A stretch of 64,000 bases of DNA from an uncultured Oscillospiraceae bacterium (lineage in GTDB: Bacteria > Bacillota > Clostridia > Oscillospirales > Oscillospiraceae): assembly GCA_944386055.1 (NCBI GenBank), contig CALWZP010000006.1, positions 42,330 through 106,329 of the forward strand, given 5' to 3'. Below the pieces are notes generated by a model. It worked only from the letters and a program-made list of their open reading frames with translations. It was not told the DNA's origin and did not search any database. Position numbers and translations under genes: made by a program. This document shows, piece by piece, positions 57,346 to 64,000 of this stretch (positions within the stretch are counted from its first letter, which is position 1; the number at the start of each line of letters is the position of its first letter).

Positions 57346-57528
57346 ATGTTTCCGGCGGAACCTTACCCGCGGGCGGAGGGACTTTCCTCCGCCCGGCGGG
57401 GCCGTCCGTCGGGAATATACGGGCTGACCTTTATCAAGTCTGTCGTGCCGCCGAGGAAAAGCCCGGAGAGAAAGGAGCCGGGAGAGGGAACGAGGCACGA
57501 GAGATAAATTGAGAAAGGAAGTCCAAAG

Positions 57529-58515
57529 ATGAAAAAACTTGTTACCATGTTTTTGGCCGTGGCCCTGTGTATGGGGCTGGCCGTCCCCGCGCTGGCCGCT
57601 AATGGGTATGGGGCCTGCACCGTGACCGATTACGATGGGAAGGAATTCTACTTCAGCTCTGCCAAGGTAGAAACCGGCACCATTACGCTGGACTGGTTTG
57701 GAGACATCTCCGTGCAGGAGAATGTGACCATCATCACCGTCCAGCCCGGCAGCACCATGACTTATAGCGGCTACGAAACAGGAATGACCGGCTACACCAG
57801 AACAGGCGACGCCTATGCGCCCATCGACGCATACAAAGCATGGTTCAGTGGGACCGCTCCTGTGGACGATCTCTTTGGCGTCTATGAGGAGTGGCGGGGA
57901 AATGTGGTGGATATGCTGAGCTTCTGCACCGTCTTTGACAGTGAAGGGGATGGGACGCAGGAAGCTTACATCATCCTGGGCGACGGCGCCGCCACCCCCA
58001 GCGAGCCCACTCAGCCTGAGACCCCTGCGGAGCCCGAGACCCCCGCGGAGCCTGAGACCCCTGCGGAGCCCGAGACCCCTGCGGAGCCCGAGACCCCTGC
58101 GGAGACCCCGGAGGAGCCCTCCGTCACCGCCCCCGACGACACCGTGACCTACACCGTGCAGAAGGGCGACACTCTGGGCTTCATCACCACCAACTACTAC
58201 GGCAACAACGCCCAGCGCAACGCCCTCTACCGGGCCAACGCCGACGCATTCGCCGAGACCGGCGGCAAGCTGCTGCCCGGCATGACCCTGGTCATCCCCG
58301 CCACCCTGGGCGGCGTGGAGCGCCTGAGCTACCCCGCGGCCGGCGAGGGGGAGACCCTCTACACCGTCAAAGCCGGGGACTCTCTCAGCAAAATCGCCCT
58401 GGATGTCTACGGCGATATGTGGCGCTATGAGGACATTTTCCAGCGCAACAGCGACCGCCTGAAAAACGCCAACACCATCTATGAGGGGCAGATTCTCGTC
58501 CTGCCCGCCAAGTAA
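57529..58515 (+). CDS. Secreted LysM peptidoglycan-binding protein
   Basis: The 328-aa protein has a signal peptide (1-24, ALA-A), an N-terminal domain of unknown function (about 25-155), a Glu/Thr/Pro/Ala-rich linker built from 18-bp DNA repeats (about 160-200), and two LysM domains: YTVQKGDTLGFITTNYYGNN (about 205) and YTVKAGDSLSKIALDVYGD (about 280). It binds peptidoglycan or chitin-like glycan; no catalytic domain is visible. GAAAGGAAG precedes the ATG. Confidence 0.88.
   Translation: MKKLVTMFLAVALCMGLAVPALAANGYGACTVTDYDGKEFYFSSAKVETGTITLDWFGDISVQENVTIITVQPGSTMTYSGYETGMTGYTRTGDAYAPIDAYKAWFSGTAPVDDLFGVYEEWRGNVVDMLSFCTVFDSEGDGTQEAYIILGDGAATPSEPTQPETPAEPETPAEPETPAEPETPAEPETPAETPEEPSVTAPDDTVTYTVQKGDTLGFITTNYYGNNAQRNALYRANADAFAETGGKLLPGMTLVIPATLGGVERLSYPAAGEGETLYTVKAGDSLSKIALDVYGDMWRYEDIFQRNSDRLKNANTIYEGQILVLPAK
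58018..58104 (+). repeat. 18-bp tandem repeat encoding ETPAEP linker
   Basis: Four complete and one partial copy of GAGACCCCTGCGGAGCCC, differing only at C/T third positions, encode (ETPAEP)n between the two parts of the LysM protein. Length is likely variable between strains by slippage. Confidence 0.92.
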
Positions 58516-58533
58516 CAAGGAAACCGTATCAAG

Positions 58534-58573
58534 GGGAGAGCCCCCCGCCGCGGACGCGGCGGGGGGCTCTCCC
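58534..58573. terminator. Terminator between convergent genes
   Basis: A 19-bp stem (GGGAGAGCCCCCCGCCGCG with its complement) and a GA loop, then TTCT. It lies between the LysM gene and the convergent membrane-protein gene. Confidence 0.8.
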
Positions 58574-58634
58574 TTCTGTCCTGAGGGTCGGGACACCGCG
58601 CCGCCGGCAGAGGAGCGCGGACGGCAGCTCCGGC

Positions 58635-59150
58635 TCAGCAGGGCAGCTTCAGCCAGGCGGGGGTGACGGACAGGTCGGCGAACAGCGGTCCCTCCGGAGG
58701 CCAGAAGGTGAACAGCACCACGGCCACCCCCACCGCCACCACCAGCCAGGCCACCAGTTCCCAGCCGAAGCCCTCCCACGGGCCGGGGAACAGCCGGGGC
58801 AGGAGGAAGCCCAGGGCCATCAGCACGAAGTATAGTCCAATGTCGAAGACCATGGCGTCCATGCCCAGCAGGATGTGGTAGAGGTAGCCCACCGACAGCA
58901 GCAGGGCCACCAGGATCAGACAGGTGAGCAGCCAGGGGCGCAGCCCCGTCCGGTCCCGCCGGTGGAGGAGCAGAGCGGCGGCGAGGTAGGGCCAGAGGAT
59001 GATCTTCACATGCTCCCACAGGCTCTCCTTCACCGGGGAGATCAGCGCGGTGACGGCGCAGGGCAGCCACTGATAGACGAAGTGGAGAAGCACCCCCGCC
59101 GCGCAGGCACATACGAAGGCCAGAAGCAGCCGCTTGTTGGAGACAGTCAT
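58635..59150 (-). CDS. Integral membrane protein, possibly DUF6512-like
   Basis: The 171-aa protein has about five membrane helices and an SPVKESLWEHVKIILWPY motif (about 38-55) typical of a family of small uncharacterised Firmicute membrane proteins; the DUF6512 name is from memory and not verified. ATG 59150 follows GGGAGGG. It is divergent from spoVAC. The function is unknown. Confidence 0.65.
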   Translation of the reverse strand: MTVSNKRLLLAFVCACAAGVLLHFVYQWLPCAVTALISPVKESLWEHVKIILWPYLAAALLLHRRDRTGLRPWLLTCLILVALLLSVGYLYHILLGMDAMVFDIGLYFVLMALGFLLPRLFPGPWEGFGWELVAWLVVAVGVAVVLFTFWPPEGPLFADLSVTPAWLKLPC

Positions 59151-59253
59151 CACGAGATCCCTCCCGGAAAAATTTGTGCTGCAGCGCAGCCCGTTTGCCG
59201 GGCCCCGGCCGCAGGTGCAGAGATTGATATAGGATATGCATTCCGACGCGGGA

Positions 59254-59274
59254 TATGCGCGCCGGGCGCGCATA
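59254..59274. promoter_or_regulatory. 21-bp palindrome in spoVAC upstream region
   Basis: TATGCGCGCC-G-GGCGCGCATA is a perfect dyad between the divergent membrane-protein and spoVAC genes. It is followed by CATAAAG, so a forespore-sigma (-10-like) role for its edge is conceivable, but no convincing sigma-G promoter could be assembled. Confidence 0.45.
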
Positions 59275-59332
59275 AAGAGGCGGTGTGCGGGGTACGCTGA
59301 GAACAGAATGGACTGACGGGGAGGAAACGGCC

Positions 59333-59785
59333 ATGAAGATGGGTCCAAAGGAATATCAGCAGCTGGTGCAGAACAAGGCAAAGCCCTCGCCGCTGTGGAG
59401 AGACATGGCGGCGGCCTTTGTGGTGGGCGGCGGCATCTGTGCCGGAGGACAGGGACTGTCCAACCTGTATCAGTATTGGGGGCTGGATCGGCAGACCGCG
59501 GGGATGGCGGTGTCCATCACTCTCATCGTGCTGGCGGCGATCCTCACTGGGGTGGGCCTGTTCGACAAGGCGGCCAAATTCGCCGGGGCGGGGACCCTGG
59601 TGCCCATCACCGGCTTTGCCAACGCCATGGTCTCCCCTGCCATGGAGTTCAAAAGCGAGGGGATGGTCACCGGTACCGCCGCCAAGCTGTTCGTCATCGC
59701 CGGGCCGGTGCTGGTGTTCGGCATCAGCGCCAGCGTAGTCTACGGAGTGATCCTGTGGGCGGTAGGATTTCTGCAGGGAGGATGA
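59333..59785 (+). CDS. spoVAC: Stage V sporulation protein AC
   Basis: The 150-aa membrane protein matches SpoVAC: KEYQQLVQNKAKPSPLWRD at the start, AAAFVVGGGICAGGQGLSN (about 27-45), GVGLFDKAAKFAGAGTLVPI and GFANAMVSPAMEFKSEGMVTG (about 95-115). In Bacillus it is a mechanosensitive channel component for dipicolinate movement in spores. It stands alone here; spoVAD and spoVAE usually follow but a MATE exporter gene does instead. ATG 59333 follows GGGGAGG. Confidence 0.9.
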   Translation: MKMGPKEYQQLVQNKAKPSPLWRDMAAAFVVGGGICAGGQGLSNLYQYWGLDRQTAGMAVSITLIVLAAILTGVGLFDKAAKFAGAGTLVPITGFANAMVSPAMEFKSEGMVTGTAAKLFVIAGPVLVFGISASVVYGVILWAVGFLQGG

Positions 59786-59792
59786 CCGGGGT

Positions 59793-59820
59793 TTGACAAC
59801 CGGGGGAAGAGGCGTATAAA
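59793..59820 (+). promoter_or_regulatory. Promoter of MATE gene
   Basis: TTGACA (59793-59798) and TATAAA (59815-59820) have a 16-bp spacer; TAAAAT two bases later gives an alternative 18-bp spacing. Confidence 0.7.
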
Positions 59821-59897
59821 ATAGGGGGGCCGGGATCCGGCACACGCTTCCTCACAGAGAGAGAACGGCGCCCGCGGGCGCCGGAGAGGAGGACCCT

Positions 59898-61289
59898 ATG
59901 ATCCAACATGAGCTGCGGAACCCCGTATTTTATGCCAAAACGGGACACATCATGGTGCTGGTGGTGCTTCAGCAGCTGATCACCATCGGAATCAATTTTT
60001 TGGACAATGTGATGGTGGGCAGCTTCGGAGAGGCGCAGATCTCCGCGGTGGCCTTCGGCAACCAGTTCTATTCTTTTTTCCAATTTGTGCTGATGGGACT
60101 GGGGTCCGGGGCCATCGTCATGTCATCCCAATGCTGGGGCCGGCGGGAGTATGGCTCGATGCGGGAGATTGCCGCCATTGCCCTGCGGCTGACCTTTGTG
60201 CTGTGCGCCGTGTTCACCCTGGTCACCGCTCTGTTTCCCGGGGCGGTACTGCGCTTTTTCACCGATGATGGGGAGATCATCCGCACCGGTGAGCTGTACA
60301 TGCGGCTGGTGGCGTTTACCTTTCTGCCCTCCGGCCTGGTGTCCACCGCCACCTACCTGCTGCGCAGCGCGGGCAGGGTGGGGGTTCCCCTCATCGGGTC
60401 CTCCATTGCCTTCTTTCTCAATTTCTTCTTCAACTGGGTGTTCATCTTCGGCAAGCTGGGGGCACCCAGATTGGAATTGGTAGGCGCCGCAGTGGGCACC
60501 GTCATCGCCCGGGGGTTCGAGTTCTGCTTCGTCTTCGGATATTTTATCCTGAAGGACAAGACCTTCGCCTTCCGCCTGCGGCACCTGCTGCTGCCGGGGA
60601 AGCGGCTGCAGCGGCAATATTTCCGATACAGCGTCCCCGTTCTGGTCAGCGACACCATCCTGGGGCTGAGCCTGATGCTCACCACCGTGATCCTGGGCCA
60701 TCTGGGCAGCGAGATCTCCGCGGCCAGCGCCATGGTGGGCTCGGCGGTGCAGGTACTCACGGTATTGAATATGGGCATGGCGGGGGCATCCGCGGTGGTC
60801 ATCGGCAACACCATCGGCGAGGGAGATCTGGCCCGTGCCAAACGGGAGGGAAACAGCTATGTGCTGCTGGCCCTGGCCATCGGACTCATCGCCATCCCGG
60901 TGCTGCTGGTGCTGGAGGGGCCCTATATGGCCCTGTACAACATCACGGACACCACCCGGCAGATCGCCCACGGCATGATCCTGTGCAACTGCCTGATGAT
61001 GCCCATGCAGACCATCGCCTATGTCACCTCCAAGGGGATCCTCCGGGGCGGCGGAGACACCCGATTCCTCCTGGCGGCGGACAGCAGCCTGGTGTGGCTG
61101 GTCTCCCTGCCGCTGGGGGCGCTGGCGGGCTTCGTTTGGCACCTGCCCCCGTTTTGGATCTACTTTTTCCTCCGGATGGAGTATCCCCTGAAGGGGCTGG
61201 TATGCCTTGTCCGGTTCTGCACGGGGAAGTGGATCAAGGTGATCCGTTCCGGCGCCGCTCCGGCCGAAGAGCCGCCGGCAGAGACATGA
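59898..61289 (+). CDS. MATE family efflux transporter
   Basis: The 463-aa protein has about 12 membrane helices. Features include FLDNVMVGSFGEAQISAVAFGNQ (about 34-56), GSGAIVMSSQCWGRREYG (about 68-85) and the second-half equivalent MAGASAVVIGNTIGEGDLARAKREG (about 291-315). These transporters export drugs or metabolites by Na+ or H+ antiport. GAGAGGAGG precedes ATG 59898. The substrate is unknown. Confidence 0.92.
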   Translation: MIQHELRNPVFYAKTGHIMVLVVLQQLITIGINFLDNVMVGSFGEAQISAVAFGNQFYSFFQFVLMGLGSGAIVMSSQCWGRREYGSMREIAAIALRLTFVLCAVFTLVTALFPGAVLRFFTDDGEIIRTGELYMRLVAFTFLPSGLVSTATYLLRSAGRVGVPLIGSSIAFFLNFFFNWVFIFGKLGAPRLELVGAAVGTVIARGFEFCFVFGYFILKDKTFAFRLRHLLLPGKRLQRQYFRYSVPVLVSDTILGLSLMLTTVILGHLGSEISAASAMVGSAVQVLTVLNMGMAGASAVVIGNTIGEGDLARAKREGNSYVLLALAIGLIAIPVLLVLEGPYMALYNITDTTRQIAHGMILCNCLMMPMQTIAYVTSKGILRGGGDTRFLLAADSSLVWLVSLPLGALAGFVWHLPPFWIYFFLRMEYPLKGLVCLVRFCTGKWIKVIRSGAAPAEEPPAET

Positions 61290-61292
61290 AAA

Positions 61293-61328
61293 GAAGGGAG
61301 GGCGCGCATCTGCGCACCCTCCCTTCTG
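61293..61328. terminator. Hairpin terminator after MATE gene
   Basis: AAGGGAGGG / CCCTCCCTT with an inner GCGC/GCGC stem, followed by CTGCG. It lies between convergent genes. Confidence 0.7.
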
Positions 61329-61361
61329 CGTCAGAAAAGAGGCGGAGACAACCGTCTGGGG

Positions 61362-61943
61362 TCAGGCGGCAGAGCCGTCCTCGGCGGTGAAGTAGACGAA
61401 GAACACATCGCCGGTCTCGCCGTTTTCATAGTACTCCTGAAAGCTGATGGAGAAGTCCTTGCTGTCCGCGGGCACCTCGAACACATGGGTGTAGGTCACG
61501 GTGCCGTCGATGGGGATCTCATAGGATTCGGGGGCCTGATTGTCTACGACAGGGTCTGTGACGGGGAGGCTGTAATCCTCATCGCCGGTGCCGCCCCACT
61601 GGGCCTGGAAGTCGGTGTCGAACATGGGCATGGAGTAGGTGGAGGTGTTCTTGATGCTGATATCCGCCACCAGAAGCTGATTGCCCTCGGAGGGAATATA
61701 GGTATCCAGTTCCGTGCAGGTGTAGGCACTGTCCACCGTGAAGTCGAAGAACGCGGTGCGCATCACATCACCCATCCGTCCCTCGGCAAAGCCATCCTCA
61801 GCGGTGACAATGGCGGCCGTCTCCGGATCGGCGGAGCCGGGCAGGTCGCCGCCGGTATTTACCCCGTTGAGGGGGATGTCGTCACAGGCAGAGAGGGCGA
61901 ACAGAGAGAAACACAGAGCGGTCAGAAGCAGCAGTTTTTTCAT
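61362..61943 (-). CDS. Lipoprotein with DUF4352-like domain
   Basis: The 193-aa protein has a lipoprotein signal peptide (MKKLLLLTALCFSLFALSAC, Cys20) and a domain beginning about residue 55 that resembles DUF4352/telokin-like Ig folds (FFDFTVDSAYTC, LLVADISIKNTS, VTYTHVFEVPADSKDFSISF). ATG 61943 follows GAGGTGAT; an ATG three codons upstream is less well placed. Such lipoproteins are typical surface proteins of unknown function. Confidence 0.8.
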   Translation of the reverse strand: MKKLLLLTALCFSLFALSACDDIPLNGVNTGGDLPGSADPETAAIVTAEDGFAEGRMGDVMRTAFFDFTVDSAYTCTELDTYIPSEGNQLLVADISIKNTSTYSMPMFDTDFQAQWGGTGDEDYSLPVTDPVVDNQAPESYEIPIDGTVTYTHVFEVPADSKDFSISFQEYYENGETGDVFFVYFTAEDGSAA

Positions 61944-62042
61944 TCCAATCACCTCGTTGCAGATTTTCCACGCAGCTGCGTGGAGGAAGATCAGGTTCCG
62001 CCTCTATCATACACAAACACCGTGAGAAGCGCAAGGGCGGAA

Positions 62043-62096
62043 AAGGAAAAAACAGGCCGCTTTGCGGGGCGAAATCGTCCCGCAAAGCGGCCTGTT
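62043..62096 (-). terminator. Rho-independent terminator of metG
   Basis: An 18-bp perfect stem (62051-62068 with 62079-62096), 10-nt loop, followed on the minus strand by TTTTTTCC. Confidence 0.9.
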
Positions 62097-62110
62097 TGAT
62101 GACTTTGTGT

Positions 62111-64000
62111 TCAGCACAGCTTGGCGCCGGCGGGGATGGCGTCGTCCACCATCAGCAGGTGGAGTTTCTCCTCGCCGTGCTCGGTGTGCACGGCGGAGAT
62201 CAGCATCCCCTGGCTCTCCAGTCCCATCATCTTTCGGGGGGGCAGGTTGACGATGGCGATGAGGGTCTTGCCGATGAGCTCCTCGGGCTTATACCACATG
62301 GCGATGCCGGAGAGGATCTGCCGGTCGGTGCCGGTGCCGTCGTCCAGGGTGAAGCGCAGCAGCTTGCTGGATTTCTTCACCGCCTCGCAGGCCTTCACCT
62401 TGACTGCCCGGAAGTCGCTCCTGCAGAAGGTGTCGAAGTCCACCTTCTCGGTGAGCTGGGGCTCGATCTCCACAGCGGGCAGGGCGGCCTTCCGGGCCTC
62501 TGCCTCGGCCTGCTCCAGCTCCTCCAGCGCCTTGTCCATGTCCACCCGGGGGAACAGGTTCTCTCCCTTTTCCACCGCGGCGGCCTCGGGGAGAGAGCCC
62601 CAGAGGACGGCGCTCTCCCAGGTGCGCGCCCCCTCCGGCGCGCCGACCTGGGCGAAGAGCTTGTCCATGCTGCCCGGCATGAAGGGGGTGAGCAGTACGC
62701 CGCAGATCCGGGTGGCCTCCAACAGGTCGTAGAGCACATGGGCCAGCCGCGCCCCGTTTTTCTCCATGTCCTTGGCCAGCACCCAGGGGGCGTTTTCATC
62801 GATATACTTGTTGGCCCGCTGGATGGCCTGGAATACCTCTTCCAGCGCCTTGTGGGGGGCGAAGGCGTCCATGGCCGCCTGATAGCGGCCCCGCAGTCCG
62901 GCGGTCAGAGCGATGAGTTCAGCGTCGAACTTCTCCGGCTCAGCGGCAGTGAGGTAGGGAACGGCACCGTCGGGCGCGGCGCAGGCGGCGGCCAGCGCCT
63001 TTTCCTCCTCGGTGGCGCCGCACCCGGCGGGCAGCGTGCCGCCGAAGTACTTGCCCACCATGGCGGTGGTGCGGGAGAGCAGATTGCCCAGGTCGTTGGC
63101 AAGGTCGGTGTTGATGGTCTGAATCAGCAGCTCGTTGGAGAAATTGCCGTCCGAGCCGAAGGGGAAGGTGCGCAGCAGGAAGAACCGCAGGGCGTCCACC
63201 CCGAACTGCTCGGCCAGCACATAGGGGTCCACCACATTTCCCTTGCTCTTGGACATCTTGCCCCCGTCCAGCAGCAGCCAGCCGTGGCCGAACACCTTCT
63301 TGGGCAGGGGGAGCCCCAGACTCATGAGCATGGCGGGCCAGATGATGGAGTGGAAGCGGACGATCTCCTTGCCCACAATGTGGACATCGGCGGGCCAGAA
63401 CTTCTCGAAGTCGTGGTAGCGGTCGTTGTCATAGCCCAGAGCGGTGATATAGTTGGACAGGGCGTCCACCCACACATACACCACATGCCCCGGGTCAAAG
63501 TCCACCGGAATGCCCCAGGTGAAGGAGGTGCGGGAGACGCACAGGTCCTCCAGCCCCGGCTTGATGAAATTGTTCACCATCTCGTGGACGCGGCTGCGGG
63601 GCTCCAGGAAGTCGGTGTTCTCCAGCAGGTCCTGGATGCGGCCGGCATACTTGGACAGGCGGAAGAAATAGGCCTCCTCCTCCGCGTCCTGCACCTCGCG
63701 GCCGCAGTCCGGGCACTTGCCGTCCACCAGCTGGCTCTCCGTCCAGAAGGACTCGCAGGGCTTGCAGTATTTGCCCCGGTAGACCCCCTTGTAGATGTCC
63801 CCGTTGTCGTACATCTGCTTGAAGATCTTCTGAATGGCGGCGACATGGTAGTCGTCGGTGGTGCGGATGAAACGGTCGTTGCTGATGTTCATCAGCTTCC
63901 AGAGATCCTTTACCCCCCGGGGCCCCTCCACGATGCGGTCCACAAACTCCTTGGGGGTGACGCCGGCCTCCTTGGCCTTGTCCTCGATCTTCTGGCCGTG
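62111..64000 (-). CDS. metG: Methionyl-tRNA synthetase (partial, 5' part outside window)
   Basis: About 630 residues of the C-terminal part are present. Visible are the zinc-finger-like CKPCESFW and CPDCGREV, the WVDALSNYITALGY region, HIVGKEIVRFHSIIWPAML, the catalytic KMSKS loop (GGKMSKSKGNVVDP) and a C-terminal tRNA-binding EMAP/OB domain (FDTFCRSDFRAVKVKACEAV to LMVDDAIPAGAKLC). The protein charges tRNA-Met. The HIGH motif lies beyond the window end. A strong terminator follows the stop. Confidence 0.97.
   Translation of the reverse strand, partial: HGQKIEDKAKEAGVTPKEFVDRIVEGPRGVKDLWKLMNISNDRFIRTTDDYHVAAIQKIFKQMYDNGDIYKGVYRGKYCKPCESFWTESQLVDGKCPDCGREVQDAEEEAYFFRLSKYAGRIQDLLENTDFLEPRSRVHEMVNNFIKPGLEDLCVSRTSFTWGIPVDFDPGHVVYVWVDALSNYITALGYDNDRYHDFEKFWPADVHIVGKEIVRFHSIIWPAMLMSLGLPLPKKVFGHGWLLLDGGKMSKSKGNVVDPYVLAEQFGVDALRFFLLRTFPFGSDGNFSNELLIQTINTDLANDLGNLLSRTTAMVGKYFGGTLPAGCGATEEEKALAAACAAPDGAVPYLTAAEPEKFDAELIALTAGLRGRYQAAMDAFAPHKALEEVFQAIQRANKYIDENAPWVLAKDMEKNGARLAHVLYDLLEATRICGVLLTPFMPGSMDKLFAQVGAPEGARTWESAVLWGSLPEAAAVEKGENLFPRVDMDKALEELEQAEAEARKAALPAVEIEPQLTEKVDFDTFCRSDFRAVKVKACEAVKKSSKLLRFTLDDGTGTDRQILSGIAMWYKPEELIGKTLIAIVNLPPRKMMGLESQGMLISAVHTEHGEEKLHLLMVDDAIPAGAKLC

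Noticed and set aside
57346..57528. c-di-AMP (ydaO-type) riboswitch upstream of the LysM gene
   Set aside because: The gene context fits and a GGCGGAACC stretch is suggestive, but the conserved GACAGCTAAC-type core is not present; a covariance-model search would decide.
1..64000. CRISPR array, insertion sequence or transposase remnants
   Set aside because: No regularly spaced repeats, transposase motifs or terminal inverted repeats with target duplications were seen; the only tandem repeat is the coding linker at 58018-58104.

Overview
The window looks like chromosome of a high-GC, anaerobic, spore-forming Firmicute, most likely a gut Oscillospiraceae (Flavonifractor/Lawsonibacter/Pseudoflavonifractor-like). 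Reasons: sporulation genes (spoVT, spoIIE, spoVAC), strong AGGAGG ribosome binding sites, sigma-A promoters of the TTGACA-17-TATAAT type, many GTG/TTG starts, and oxygen-sensitive redox enzymes ([FeFe] hydrogenase domain, tungsten/molybdenum enzymes, polyferredoxin, EtfAB). The genus is an inference. No insertion sequence, CRISPR array or replication origin was found.

Layout. 1-3753: a molybdopterin oxidoreductase continuing in one open frame into an [FeFe] hydrogenase (cut by the window edge), divergent from a LysR regulator. 3915-9948: spoVT, sirtuin, an SLH surface protein, rodA, tsaE-tsaB-upp. 10036-12829: two flavoprotein genes of the GlpA/DUF1667 type, the second fused to DUF1667. 12914-22241: a redox island with a MoaD-like sulfur carrier, an aldehyde:ferredoxin oxidoreductase, an SDR dehydrogenase, two OFA-like MFS transporters, a MalT-like LuxR regulator and a six-cluster polyferredoxin; a shared 13-bp element in two intergenic regions suggests one regulon. 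22300-25331: a BlaI/M56 sensor operon. 25571-32532: DEAD helicase, PspC, DUF2156 and GNAT proteins, and an amino-acid ABC importer. 32602-37110: molbindin, spoIIE, a small membrane-anchored protein and a HAD phosphatase. 37165-38160: a three-gene mini-operon divergent from tRNA-Thr and tRNA-Tyr. 38450-43467: purine permease, a self-cleaving XRE-S24 repressor with crcB, and an SLH/ASH-like surface protein. 43549-45407: a second BlaI/M56 operon with a different operator. 45563-53867: a CoA-transferase/cupin operon divergent from a glycolate/lactate-type FAD dehydrogenase with EtfB and ferredoxin-EtfA, followed by a PucR regulator. 53943-61943: alcohol dehydrogenase, CapA lipoprotein, phosphopantetheinyl transferase, a structured RNA region, a LysM protein, an integral membrane protein, spoVAC, a MATE exporter and a lipoprotein. 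62111-64000: metG, cut by the window edge.

How it fits together. Two catabolic modules are the most distinctive parts. The AOR island would import an organic acid or similar anion, interconvert it with an aldehyde using reduced ferredoxin, and pass electrons through the polyferredoxin. The EtfAB module would oxidise a 2-hydroxyacid with flavin-based electron confurcation, with CoA activation by the divergent CoA-transferase and local control by PucR. The hydrogenase fusion could dispose of or supply electrons. Substrates are not determined by the sequence.
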